64,000 nucleotides of DNA from Pycnococcus provasolii. Lineage: Eukaryota > Chlorophyta > Pseudoscourfieldiophyceae > Pseudoscourfieldiales. The notes beneath the pieces are model-generated. The model did not search any database. It worked only from the letters and a program-made list of their open reading frames with translations, and had not been told where the DNA came from. The translations under genes and the position numbers were made by a program. Where the stretch lies: positions 62,001 through 126,000 of the forward strand of contig CP150581.1 in assembly GCA_049487715.1 (NCBI GenBank). The letters run 5' to 3'. Positions 1 to 10,228 of the stretch are shown here, one piece after another; within the stretch, counting starts at the first letter, position 1; each line of letters opens with the position of its first letter.

Positions 1-2
1 AG

Positions 3-206
3 GGTGCTCTTGCATTCCAGCTCACGACGCTCGAGGCGGCTGCGGCTCACATCATGAACGCAGGCGCGGAGACGACCTCTGTAGACAACAACGCCGCGCC
101 CTCCTCCTCACGTGGCCGAACCGCCGCCGCGGGATCTGCGTTTGATGCGCAGCCAATCGCGTCGCAGCAGCCGCGCATTCTTAGCACGGTGCCAGCGGTG
201 CTGTAA
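3..206 (+). CDS. C-terminal end of an unidentified protein, cut by the window edge
   Basis: An open frame runs in from the left edge and stops at a TAA (204-206), leaving about 67 residues rich in Ala, Ser and Thr with no recognisable domain. Two TGTAA motifs (247-251 and 258-262), the usual chlorophyte poly(A) signal, follow the stop at the expected distance, which supports a real 3' end. The sequence just before base 18 also resembles a 3' splice site (pyrimidine-rich, ending CAG), so the exon could begin there. Function unknown. Confidence 0.35.
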   Translation, partial: GALAFQLTTLEAAAAHIMNAGAETTSVDNNAAPSSSRGRTAAAGSAFDAQPIASQQPRILSTVPAVL

Positions 207-559
207 GAGTGGGAGAAGGAGGATGCTATTAAAAAAATTATGAATCTGTAAAGGTATTGTAACATTAAAATTTATCAAATATCAAGTGTGCTGTTGCTCT
301 TCGCCGCCAACAAAAACAGCCATTGGCATTGGGTGTCTTGGGTGAGCTCACTTGCATGCCTTGCAACACCTTGACAGTTGACAGGACCCATTCGGACACA
401 CGGTGTGAACATATAAAAAAAATAGTTGTAAACAAACACAAATTCACTGAATCCAACCAGTTGTACTTTTCGTATGTATAGTTCTTAATAAATGGCATGG
501 GTGAAAAGATGTTACCCATATAAGAAATCTTTTATTTTTTGTACACATTCATCACTTAC
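207..559. other. Intergenic region between convergent 3' ends
   Basis: AT-rich relative to the flanking genes. It holds two TGTAA motifs that could serve the upstream gene. I see no RNA gene or conserved ORF. Confidence 0.5.
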
Positions 560-3500
560 TTACTTGCTAGCGCTCGCAGCGGCGGAAGACGAGGCTCCAT
601 CGCCAGCTCCTGCTTCACCAGAGGGCTCGGGACTCGCACTAGGCGTCCTAAAATTCGCAATCGCACTGTCTAAGATAGCCTTGCTCTCGTCACTGAGCAC
701 GTAAGCCTTCCGCTTCGCCTCCTCCTCGTTTTCAACACCCAAGGCTGCCACCTCCTCCTCGCTCATGAGCTTCTGCCAAGAGTCCTTGCCCGTCTTCTCA
801 AGCTCCTCGATGTGGACCATGCAATCGTAAATCTCGACGCAGGTTGACAGCCACGACCTCAAAAGCTCGCACACACTGCCCACCCTCTTCGCGCGCGACT
901 CGCTCACGTGCTCGAGCACATCACGAAGGTCGTTCACAATCGCTTCAAATTCATCCTTCGTGCCGTACTTTACCGACACCATGTCAACCGCGCCAAGCAC
1001 GTTCAGGAAGGACTTGTGCACGCGGCGTCCCTCTTTGGTCATTTCGACGGTGTCGTCAAGCACAATCAAATCCTTCAGGTGTTCCCACAGCTTGACGCTA
1101 AAGTCTGGCAGCGACTGCATCTTCAGCTTGGCATCCGCCGGGATGTAGACGTCGCGCAGGTCCACTCCAACCTTCTTCTTCGTATTATTGAGCACCTGCA
1201 GGTACGCGTTCATCGCGCGGTGCGGATTAAAGTCGAGGCGAGACAGCTGCGTCGTGAACCGACGACCCAGCCTGAGAGAGTGGTACAGGATTATCACCAT
1301 CTCCGGGATGGGTCGCACGTACGACTTCATCTCAGTGAGGCCCGCCTTGGTTGCCGGATCGCGGAGCATAGCCTCCACACGCTGCTTCTTCTGCCTGCAC
1401 GACGCGAGCGCCTCGGAGATGTCGGACCAGAATTTTGTCTTTTCGATGTGATCCTTGCTGAGGTACATCATCGACCCCGCAAATCCGCGGAAGCTTCGCA
1501 GCTTGTTCTTCGTCATCGCCGCGTAGAAATTTCCAATCGCGGTTGCGCAGTGGCGCACGGTAATCGCCTCGTCGTTCGTCATCGAGGCAAAGTTCTGACG
1601 CTCTACAAGCTGCTCGAAGTTGTCGCAGCAGAGCACGCCAATCTGACGTTCGCGCAGGTCCACCGCGTATGTCGAGTTTGCGACGGAGGCTACGGCGTAG
1701 AAAAAGTACGGCTCCGTCGGGCGCCAGCTTGCATCTCCAATACCCTCAAGCTCTGGCAGGCTCTCGCCATCTTCGCCGCCGTCGTCGGGCGCGACGATAG
1801 CGGCGGTGTTTGCTGCATCATGATCGCGCTCATCTTCCATCTCCGTGTGCTCTCTTGGCGTGCCTTGTGCTCCAGCGTCATCTCCACCCTGGGGTACTCT
1901 TGCATCAGTTTCTGTGCGCCAGAATTTAATACCGGTAATGTCGCGAACATCTTCCACGTAAACCGTGTCTCTGCCGTACGGCTGCAGAGCCTCGATGAAC
2001 ATCGCCTTGTTGTTCTCCTCCATCGCGTGCTTCAGAAGCATTCTCTTCGTGCCAGTGAAGCTGCGGTGGCCACTGCTGGTCATCGTCCCGGTAGCTCTCT
2101 CGTCACGCGGCACGAGCCCAATCTCGTACGCGTCCGTCTCGCCAATCGCAAGGCCGACAATTCCGCCACCCTCGCTCGTTGGCTTCTTGAACGGCACCTT
2201 TCGCCCCATGAGCGACGGGAGCCTTCTGTTCGTCCTGCTGTCCACCGCGACGTAGCGCAGCATGGCGCCCTTCGGATTGTCCCCCCTCTCGGTGTCCACA
2301 CCGTCGTCCAGGTGCAGGAAGTAGCAATTCAACTTCGTCTTGGCGTACAGCCGGTCGAGTACGACGTGTGTGAGGCGCACGACGTCACTCATCGACTTGA
2401 TCTTGCGGTACGCCGTCGTCGTCAGCAGATCGCCGAGGTTCACGTCGGGGCTTGGGAGCTGCCTCGGCACACGCTTCAGCTCGTCTTCGAGGTCAATGAT
2501 GTGCGACTGAAGCGAGAAGTTCTGGCCGTTGAGCAGCTCGATCTTCCTCGCGAGTTCGTCAATCGTGTGCTGCAGTTCGTCTCGCTTGGTGTCGTGCTCG
2601 CGGCGCATCACATTAATGTTTTCCGCCAGCTCGTTCTTCAGCTTCGCCTGAATCTCCAGGTCGCTCTTCAGGCGCACAATCTCCGCCTCGGACGTCTCTC
2701 GCAGGCGGCTGAGCTCCTTCTCGAGCTCGTCTGCAGCCATGGACTCCGCCACCGCCTCGTCGATGAGCCTCGCCTCGTCAACAGCGCCGAACGCGGCACT
2801 TAGCACCATCTTCTTGCGTCGCTCCGCGACGTCGGTTTGGTACGTCGCCATCAGCTCCTCCATCGCCTTGGCGTGCCTCTCCTCCATTCTCGACACTTCG
2901 AGCGCGTGTATTTCCCGAAGTTCAACGAGTCTTCTCTCGCACTCGGCGCGCGCGCGTCGCACTTCCTCGTCTTGGAACTGAATCTTGCCGTCCACAAGGT
3001 CGCGCAGCAGACCCTGGGAGAGCGTGAGCACGGGCCGCAGCGACTCGACCGTGTTCTGCGTGCTGCACGGCCTGAGTGCCGCCACCCACCTTGCAAACGT
3101 TGGCAGGTGGTGCTTGTTCATGCGTGCCGAGACGAACGGCGCGATGCTCGCAATGTCCTCGGGAAGACCTCCCGCCTCGTCGCCAACTTGCATGTCGCGG
3201 TGCCCCGTTGGCCTTCTCGCCTCGATGGGCGCCGCGCGCAGGTTCGCCTCCATCACCGCGAGCGTTTCCTTCTGCATGTGCACAGCCGCCTCCGGCGTCG
3301 GCAGCGCTCCCCACGCATCAGCGCGCGGGTCAAAGGCGAGCGGTTCCGTACCACTTTCCGGGATGAAGACGTCGTAGTGCACGAGCTTGGAGTCCGTCCT
3401 GTTATCGTTGGGGAAGACGAGCGAGCTCTGGCTGAAGTAGTAGCGGCTCCAAAGCGTGGGGGATGCCTGGCACGCGACGTGGCGGGACGACGAGGGTGCT

Positions 3501-3754
3501 GCATGAGGAGGTGCAGCCCTTTGATCACCAGCAGCACCACCAGTACTACCAGCACCGTCGAAGAGGCGGAAGGACGGCGACGCTTGACTTCGTCCGAGCG
3601 GCCATACGTGCACTTCTCGCGCCCGACGAGGCACGTACGACGTCTTTACGGAAGGGTCGTACCAGTCGCGGTTCACCTTAGTTTCCAACTCCTGGGACCC
3701 AGACTTTACAGGAGCCGCGTTTTCCACACCTGTAAAATTACCTGCCGCGGGCAT
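560..3754 (-). CDS. GAF-like domain and coiled-coil protein (1064 aa)
   Basis: The chosen ATG at 3754 is the first in frame; the frame itself extends 12 bases further to a GTG. Residues about 1-150 are low complexity. Residues about 260-440 are strongly charged heptads rich in Glu, Arg and Lys, typical of a long coiled coil. Residues about 455-560 and 680-760 read as two halves of a GAF-like sensor fold (the second has the pattern QIGVLCCDN), separated by an acidic disordered insert. An alpha-helical C-terminal region follows. No catalytic domain is visible. Similar GAF/coiled-coil architectures occur in cilium-associated protist proteins, but that link is inference. A single exon; long ORFs on the opposite strand are codon shadows. 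Confidence 0.7.
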   Translation of the reverse strand: MPAAGNFTGVENAAPVKSGSQELETKVNRDWYDPSVKTSYVPRRAREVHVWPLGRSQASPSFRLFDGAGSTGGAAGDQRAAPPHAAPSSSRHVACQASPTLWSRYYFSQSSLVFPNDNRTDSKLVHYDVFIPESGTEPLAFDPRADAWGALPTPEAAVHMQKETLAVMEANLRAAPIEARRPTGHRDMQVGDEAGGLPEDIASIAPFVSARMNKHHLPTFARWVAALRPCSTQNTVESLRPVLTLSQGLLRDLVDGKIQFQDEEVRRARAECERRLVELREIHALEVSRMEERHAKAMEELMATYQTDVAERRKKMVLSAAFGAVDEARLIDEAVAESMAADELEKELSRLRETSEAEIVRLKSDLEIQAKLKNELAENINVMRREHDTKRDELQHTIDELARKIELLNGQNFSLQSHIIDLEDELKRVPRQLPSPDVNLGDLLTTTAYRKIKSMSDVVRLTHVVLDRLYAKTKLNCYFLHLDDGVDTERGDNPKGAMLRYVAVDSRTNRRLPSLMGRKVPFKKPTSEGGGIVGLAIGETDAYEIGLVPRDERATGTMTSSGHRSFTGTKRMLLKHAMEENNKAMFIEALQPYGRDTVYVEDVRDITGIKFWRTETDARVPQGGDDAGAQGTPREHTEMEDERDHDAANTAAIVAPDDGGEDGESLPELEGIGDASWRPTEPYFFYAVASVANSTYAVDLRERQIGVLCCDNFEQLVERQNFASMTNDEAITVRHCATAIGNFYAAMTKNKLRSFRGFAGSMMYLSKDHIEKTKFWSDISEALASCRQKKQRVEAMLRDPATKAGLTEMKSYVRPIPEMVIILYHSLRLGRRFTTQLSRLDFNPHRAMNAYLQVLNNTKKKVGVDLRDVYIPADAKLKMQSLPDFSVKLWEHLKDLIVLDDTVEMTKEGRRVHKSFLNVLGAVDMVSVKYGTKDEFEAIVNDLRDVLEHVSESRAKRVGSVCELLRSWLSTCVEIYDCMVHIEELEKTGKDSWQKLMSEEEVAALGVENEEEAKRKAYVLSDESKAILDSAIANFRTPSASPEPSGEAGAGDGASSSAAASASK

Positions 3755-4225
3755 AGCAGCACACACACTTAAGAAACAGACACACTTTTAAAACAAGCTT
3801 CCCTTACTTAAGGTGCACCTTAAGGGCGTAGAAGAAAGCCGTGGGAGGGGGGTTGTCGCAGAGACGCAGAAGGCGAGTTTTATTAAGGTAAGGCGGAGAG
3901 TAAGGGGAGAGGGCACTGGACAGCAGGTTAAACGGGACCACAGGGACAACGAACGTATGTATGTACGCCTCCAAGAAACACACCTCCCTCCTCTAAGCAA
4001 AGTCCAAACCCCAAGGCTGCCAAGGGGTGAAATGTTCCCTCCGCCCTCCTTAACTATTTATTTAGTTCTGGTGCAACCCTCTTCGAAGAGTTCCCCTTAA
4101 GAGGTTCGTACTTCGTTCCCCTTGTGCCTTGGACTATTCAGGACTGTTTCTTGGCTTCTTGCCCAGTTGCCCTTGCTGAACTGCATTGCCTCTCCTTCGA
4201 CCTTCGGGCTCCGAGAGGGCTGTCC

Positions 4226-4368
4226 GGTCTGGGCAGAAGGTCTGGGCAGAAAGAAGGTCTGGGCAGAAAGAAGGTCTGGGCAGAAGGTCTGGGCAGAAGG
4301 TCTGGGCAGAAGGTCTGGGCAGAAGGTCTGGGCAGAAAGAAGGTCTGGGCAGAAAGAAGGTCTGGGCA
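4226..4368 (+). repeat. Minisatellite of alternating 13- and 17-bp units
   Basis: About ten copies of a unit GTCTGGGCAGAAG; some copies carry an extra AAAG, giving 17 bp (GTCTGGGCAGAAAGAAG). The order of short and long units is irregular, so copy number and order are probably variable between individuals. Confidence 0.9.
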
Positions 4369-4831
4369 TCTGGGCAAGTGGGCAGCCCATTGTTTGTTTG
4401 GCAGGCGTCCGTGATCCGTCTCGCTCAGGCATCAGGTGTCCTGTCTCAGTGTCTCGCACCATTGGTCTCGGTCTCATCTCTGTCGTTTTCGTTTACCCCC
4501 TGGGGTGTCTTTTCCACGGCCTTTTAGTTGGTCTCGTCTACCTTAAGCTTAATTCGTCTTCAAGTGGGGAGTTTCCCTTAGGTGTTTCCTGGGGAGAAGG
4601 TCCCTGGCTGCCTGGAGGGGAGAAGAGTCCACCCCAGCTGTAACCCCTACCTGCTCCCGTCTCTCTTTCCCGCTCTCTTGTACCCCCGGGGACCTACCTT
4701 AAGCTTAAGTCGCACCAGCATCAGCCTTAAGGCTTACTTTACGCGTCAGTCAGTCAGTCAGTCAATCAGCCGTCACCACTTTGGACTCACTATTAGCGCA
4801 CCTTACTCATAAGTAAGTGTGCCTGCCTCAC

Positions 4832-4837
4832 TATATA
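4832..4837 (+). promoter_or_regulatory. Possible TATA box of the repeat-protein gene
   Basis: TATATA lies 39 bases before the ATG at 4876, in a region otherwise without T/A alternation. Distance and orientation fit a core promoter with a very short leader. Confidence 0.35.
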
Positions 4838-4875
4838 CGTCAGGCCAACAGGCCGTAGCCATTATTTAGAAAAAC

Positions 4876-6033
4876 ATGGCTAAAAGCTCGTTTCGCTCGT
4901 TCGAAGGCGCGCGCACGTACGTGCGTACGCTCCGCCTGAAGAGCGAGAAGGAGTGGCGTGCGTGGAAGAAGTCTGGCGCAAGGCCAAACGACATTCCGAG
5001 CGACCCTTATGCGATGTACGCGTCATCGGGCTTCACATCTTGGGGCGACTTCCTCGGATTTGCAAAGGGCCAAGGTGCGCGTGGCTCGTTTCGCAGCTTC
5101 GAGGATGCGCGCACTTACGCGCGTACGCTCGGTCTGAAGAGCAATGAGAAGTGGAGGGAGTGGAGTAAGTCAGGCGCGAGGCCGCACGACATTCCGAGCA
5201 GTCCTGATGTGACTTACAAGTCATCAGGCTGGACATCGTGGGGCGACTTCCTCGGAATTGCTGTGGGCAAGCATGCTAAGAAAACAAAAGAATGTAAGTT
5301 TCGTACATTCGAGGATGCGCGCGAATACGTGCGCACGTTGGGCCTAAAGAGCCAAAAGGAGTGGGAGGCGTGGAGGTCGTCAGGCAAGCGACCGCCCGAC
5401 ATTCCGGGCCATCCTCATACGACGTACAAGTCATCAGGCTGGACATCTATGGGCGACTTCCTCGGATACAAGATCGGCAAGGTGGCTGGCTCGTTTCGCT
5501 CGTTCGAGGATGCGCGTGCTTACGTGCGCACGCTCGGTCTGAAGAGCATGAATGATTGGCTTGCGTGGAGGAAGTCAGGCGCGCGACCGTACAACATTCC
5601 GAGCCATCCTGGTACGACGTACGGGTCATCCGGCTGGCTATCTTTCGGCGACTTCCTCGGATACGACGTGGGCAAGCATGCTAAGAAAACAAAAGATCAT
5701 GAGTTTCGTACATTCGAGGATGCGCGCACGTACGTGCGTACGCTCGGCCTGAAGAGCCAGGAGGATTGGCAGGCGTGGAGCAAGTCAGGCGCGAGGCCGC
5801 ACGACATTCCGAGCCATCCTTACACGACGTACGCGTCATCCGGCTGGCTATCTCTTGGAGACTTCCTCGGATACGCGGGAGGCAAAGTGACTGGCGCGTA
5901 TAAGCGCAACGCTGCCGCGGCGGGTCTGCGGGCGTTGCAGAACGACGCGGACAACGACGAAAAGGATGAGCAAGATGACGATGACGATGACGCACGCCGT
6001 CGCAAACAGGCGAAGCGTCCACGCGGCGGATAA
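4876..6033 (+). CDS. Protein with five INT_rpt (phage-integrase repeat) units
   Basis: Of 385 residues, most form five repeats of about 57 residues (about 5-61, 71-127, 141-197, 206-262, 276-332). Each has the pattern FRSFEDAR-YVRTLGLKS--EW-AW-KSGARP-DIPS-P---Y-SSGW-S-GDFLG. This matches my recollection of the Pfam repeat INT_rpt (phage-integrase repeat unit), known from bacteria, large algal viruses and some marine algae. The identical linker GKHAKKTK follows repeats 2 and 4, so the gene grew by duplicating a two-repeat block. The tail is an acidic run followed by a basic NLS-like segment (RRRKQAKRPRGG), suggesting a nuclear or DNA-associated protein. No integrase catalytic domain is present. 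A TATA-like box precedes it and TGTAA follows the stop (6045-6049). Confidence 0.8.
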   Translation: MAKSSFRSFEGARTYVRTLRLKSEKEWRAWKKSGARPNDIPSDPYAMYASSGFTSWGDFLGFAKGQGARGSFRSFEDARTYARTLGLKSNEKWREWSKSGARPHDIPSSPDVTYKSSGWTSWGDFLGIAVGKHAKKTKECKFRTFEDAREYVRTLGLKSQKEWEAWRSSGKRPPDIPGHPHTTYKSSGWTSMGDFLGYKIGKVAGSFRSFEDARAYVRTLGLKSMNDWLAWRKSGARPYNIPSHPGTTYGSSGWLSFGDFLGYDVGKHAKKTKDHEFRTFEDARTYVRTLGLKSQEDWQAWSKSGARPHDIPSHPYTTYASSGWLSLGDFLGYAGGKVTGAYKRNAAAAGLRALQNDADNDEKDEQDDDDDDARRRKQAKRPRGG

Positions 6034-6517
6034 AGAAATGTTCCTGTAAATTACAACACGATGTAAATCATATGTCACTGTGCCTGACCCATAAGCCCCG
6101 CCAACTCGATGCATCTGAATGCGCCAAATGCAAGGCGTCGTCCTGAGAGGCTGAGACATGACGACGTGTCTTTTCAAAACATGCAAACGCACGTACCGAA
6201 CGCGCGCAACGTGGTCACATAGTCCACCAAAAGTACTCTTCCGTACCGAATTAGCTCAACGAACGTGACAGGTATTCCCACACGCGCGCGCGAACACCGG
6301 CCTTGAACAGTCAGCCGAATACACGTCCTACACATTACCAATAGACTCGACAAGAGAGAAGTTGTGCGAATTTCCGCACCTCGACGGAAGCGAATCGTGA
6401 GCATAAAAATCTTCCTCGAACAAGTACTGTTACACATCGTATCTGGGACACGCCTCCAGAAGTGGCAATCATCATTTCGAGAGTGATCTCGACTTACTGT
6501 GCAAACCACCAAAATAG
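6034..6517. other. Intergenic region between convergent genes
   Basis: Holds 3' sequence for both neighbours: TGTAA on the plus strand (6045-6049, 6062-6066) and on the minus strand (6430-6434). Nothing else is recognised. Confidence 0.5.
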
Positions 6518-7465
6518 TTAAGCAACCGCCGCCGATTTCACGGCGGTGACGTAGAACGTGCGCGGACCGCCGCCGTGGATTCTGCCGCGCGGCGACGGCA
6601 CTGCGCGAATCGAGGGCGGTTTCCCAGCTCCTCGCGATCGCACGACGCTCAGATGATCGAGGTCAAAAACCGTCGCCGCGAATCCGTTCGACGCGAGAAC
6701 GCCTTCGGGATCGTTCGAGCCCCACAGCCAGCCGCACCCGCGCTCTCGGAGATCCTGCAAGTGCCAGCTGTTCTGCTCGCGCATGAAGTCGCCGTTCACC
6801 ATGTCCAACACCAGCGACGAGCCTGGCGCGGCGACGCTCGCAGCGCCCGCGAACACGACTTCGTTTTCTTTCTGAGACAAGTAGTACGTGAGCCCCTCAA
6901 GCACGAACACCGCCTTGGCCGAACGGTCAAACCCAGCCTCGACAAGCTTCTCCGCCCAGCTTTCGTTCGCGTCAAAGTTCACCGGCACGACACGACGCGT
7001 GCACAGCGCACGTTCGTCCGGTCGGAGCATGGTCTCGAGGATAGGCTCCTTGACGCGGAAGAGCTCAGGTTTGTCCAGCTCATACACTGTCACGCCTCTT
7101 GGGAATGGCAGTCGCACCGCGCGTGTATCCATGCCGGCTCCTAGGTTGACCACCTGCGTAGCTCCACGTCGGCAGGCGTCGAGCACAAAGTCGTCCATGA
7201 ACTTCGTGCGACTGACTGCTATGGGCGCTTGTCCGTCGCGGAACGCAAATCCCTCCTCGCCTGCGAGCGCCGCCGCGAACCTGTCGACGAATACGGCGTC
7301 ATGCCTTTCTGACTCTCTTGCACGCGCGGCGGCGATCCACCTCGCCGTCGACGCGACGGCGTCCCCGACGTACGCCTGCTGCAGTTTGTAAGTCGACGCC
7401 GTTGTTGTTAAGGCTCGGTATGCGGGTGTTCGCGTCGTCGTTCTCATGCACGCCGTGATTCCCAT
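6518..7465 (-). CDS. SAM-dependent methyltransferase of the LCMT/PPM1-like family
   Basis: The frame is open up to 7768, but the segment before 7465 looks untranslated or like a poor leader, so I chose the Met at 7465 (315 aa); another in-frame Met is at 7672. The core has the class I methyltransferase glycine loop (VVNLGAGMDTRAVRL), an acidic strand end (YELDKPEL), and the family signature VLEGLTYYL. These fit the leucine carboxyl methyltransferase superfamily, which includes many bacterial-type enzymes of unknown substrate. The upstream reading would add a hydrophobic stretch ending near 7465, so a membrane-anchored or organelle-targeted longer form is possible. The substrate cannot be told from sequence. 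Confidence 0.75.
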   Translation of the reverse strand: MGITACMRTTTRTPAYRALTTTASTYKLQQAYVGDAVASTARWIAAARARESERHDAVFVDRFAAALAGEEGFAFRDGQAPIAVSRTKFMDDFVLDACRRGATQVVNLGAGMDTRAVRLPFPRGVTVYELDKPELFRVKEPILETMLRPDERALCTRRVVPVNFDANESWAEKLVEAGFDRSAKAVFVLEGLTYYLSQKENEVVFAGAASVAAPGSSLVLDMVNGDFMREQNSWHLQDLRERGCGWLWGSNDPEGVLASNGFAATVFDLDHLSVVRSRGAGKPPSIRAVPSPRGRIHGGGPRTFYVTAVKSAAVA

Positions 7466-7768
7466 GGACAGCACGACGGTGATTCCGCAGACGGCCAAAA
7501 TCGCGCGGACGGTTGGCCTGACCCCAATAAGGCGCGTGAATAAGAACGGCGTACGATACGACGACGCAAGTGCAAGTGCACGGCCACCACCACCACAATA
7601 CCCCCTAAAATAACTGAAATACCTACGACACCTGTATGGCCACCTGGACTGATGAAGGCCACCTGTATGCATAAACCAATTACAAAAAGTACAACGTGCC
7701 GTGCGTTCGGGATTCAAGGGGAAACCGCGTCCAGGAAAGGGGAGGGAAGGGACTTTGCGACGTGGCAC

Positions 7769-8436
7769 GTGGTGAGCCCAGAGAGTTTCGCTGAAAGGGC
7801 GGAAGATGCGCAGGGATGGGAGGGAGTGATTGATTGACCACGTCTACAAGCAGGTGAAAGGTCGTAAGTAAGGGGCAAGAAACACTCCCCCTGATTCTGA
7901 ACAGGCAAGGTGCAACGTGCCACCCCCACAGGGATCGATCGATCGGAAGAGGAAGAAGTTTGCGGCCGGGCCTTTTATAAAATTAAGGGACAATCAATCG
8001 CATTGCCATTGGCCTTGCGAGTTGCGGCTTGCGGCCGGGGGGGAAATCCCATTCCTTCCTTCATGTAGGAAGGCCCTAGATCGTGGGACAAATAGTGGGT
8101 TCCAATATTGGCCTTTCATATTTTAATAGTCCGTTGTACAATATGGTACAGTACAAGCAAGTGGGAATCATCGTCCGGCATACTTCATACTTCTTGTCCG
8201 AGTCCCACTGGAGGGAGTCCCCTTCCCTTCCCGCTCGTCCTCGTGTTCATTCTCTCTTTTCACACAGCACATGGAAATGAAATAGAAATGAATGAATGGA
8301 GGCATCACACGTGTGGATGATGACTCTAGTCTATTACGTGCATGTGTGCTCATCAAATCTTGTTGACATGGAAGGAATGATTCCTTGCTGATATAAGTAA
8401 GGCTTACTGACTAATCTAACTTGGGCTCCTGTGACA
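7769..8436. other. Divergent intergenic region
   Basis: Lies between the methyltransferase (-) and the subtilase gene (+), so it probably contains both promoters. I see an imperfect palindrome around TGTACAATATGGTACAGTACA (8134-8155) but no clear TATA box or gene. Confidence 0.4.
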
Positions 8437-10188
8437 ATGACAATGTTTTCTTCAGGGTACCGGCTCACTTTCACTGTAATTGTGCTCTTTTTGGAGCTCA
8501 CACCTTTTTTGAAAAGAGGCCTAGCGAGCAAACTTGAGGAGCTCGTTGGTGGAAGTCACGTGCTGTACGCCGCACACCCGCCGCGAACTGCGTTGAATAC
8601 TCCGCGGAGATTCCTTGGAAGCAGGGGTAACAACACCGCGATAAACGACCCGCCCGTGTACGGGCTCGACGACGACGTTGGCGAGCTACACAGAAACGAA
8701 CCTAACGCGGATCAGGGAACAGGACGGTGGGTGGCGATCCTCGCGACGCCCAAAGGGGGGGACACGCAGAGCCTGTTCAGACGAATATGCAACCGAACGG
8801 CACCAAGCGCACGGAAACCTCTCGTGAACCTCGTGCCCGCGCCTGGGTCGGCGGGGGGACGTTGCGCTCGCGTCATTCAGTCAGCAAGCATACTTGCAGC
8901 CGTCGTCGATACGGACAACTTGGATGATCTGCGATATTTTTTGACCACTCACGCCAACGACATAAGCCTTCTCGACCGCGACTGCAGTGTCGTCGCAGAC
9001 TCGTACGGCACAGACCCAGTCGCGTCGTCAACGCAAGGTGCTGCGAACGGTGTGCCGTGGCACCTTGACCGAGTCGACCAACGCACCCTGCCACTCGACG
9101 GCAAAGCGTTCAGCACCTACGGCGATGGAAGCCGCGCAACCGTGTTTGTGCTCGACACCGGCGTGCAGACGAATCACGCCGACTTTCTGCCAGCGGGACG
9201 AGCGACGGGATTCTACGACGCGCTGACGAACGCGTACCCCGGAAGCAGTGGAACGGACTGCAACGGCCACGGCACGCACTGCGCATCTACGGCTGCTGGA
9301 GTGTGGGCTGGAGCTGCACCTGGCGCAACCATCCGCGCAGTCCGCGTGCTGAGCTGCGGAGGCTCAGGTGCTGTCAGCACGATTCTTGCAGGCATGGCTG
9401 CCGTTTCCCAAGCCGCTTTGTCGGATCCTTCCATGCGCGCAATCGCGTCGATGAGCCTGGGAGGTGGAAGGCATCCCGCCTTGGATTCCGCCGTCTCGTC
9501 ACTTCGCGAAGCTGGGGTTGTGACTGTCGCAGCTGCGGGAAACGAATTTGGAGATGGATGCGAGCACAGCCCGTCCGCGGCACCGGAGGCTGTGTCGGTA
9601 GCCGCCACGTACATTTCGGCTGGCGGCACAGACACGCTCGCCTCTTTTTCAAATCGTGGGACGTGCGTGGACATTGCAGCGCCAGGCGTGGACGTGATCG
9701 CGGCGTGCCCATCATCAGAGTCGTGCTTCGTTGCAAAGAGTGGCACAAGTATGGCTTGCCCAGTCGTCGCGGGCATATTTGCAATTGGCGTGGGTTTGTG
9801 GCCAGATGATGCGGGTACGGCGCCGAGCGCGCGAGTCGACATCCTGAAGGACCGCGTGCTTAACGCTGCGACGCCAGATGCGGTGTTCGACAGTCTGAGT
9901 GGACGATCCTTGCCTCTTGCGTACGCACAGCTAGTGCCGCCCCCGCCGCCGCCAGATCTCACCCCACCAGCTGTTGCTGAAGCTTTTGCCCTTGAAGGTG
10001 ATGAAAGTTCGGCGGAAAATGGCTTGATACGCTTTGGCATTCGGTTTACGGAGCCGGTTGATCTAACAGTGGACCTGGCGGAAGCATTCGCTATTAGCGG
10101 TGGCTCGCCGGCGAATTTCAGTGCCGCGCCTCCACCGCCACCACCTCCACCACCACGCCTACCACCACCGAGCCCGCCGCCAAGCCTG

Positions 10189-10228
<40 letters not shown>

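Larger units (their letters stand above)
3755..4875. other. Intergenic region with minisatellite and simple repeats
   Basis: Contains the 13/17-bp tandem array at 4226-4368, two copies of a CCTTAAGCTTAA-type palindrome near 4540 and 4697, and a short GTCA run at 4745-4765. No gene is supported: the ORFs here come from the repeat being open in all three forward frames. Confidence 0.6.

Noticed and set aside
908-3772. Long plus-strand ORFs opposite the GAF gene
   Set aside because: Composition (His, Arg, Leu) is typical of antisense to a GC-rich coding strand; no domain.
4122-4643. Plus-strand ORFs over the minisatellite
   Set aside because: All three frames are open because of the repeat unit; none has protein-like flanks.
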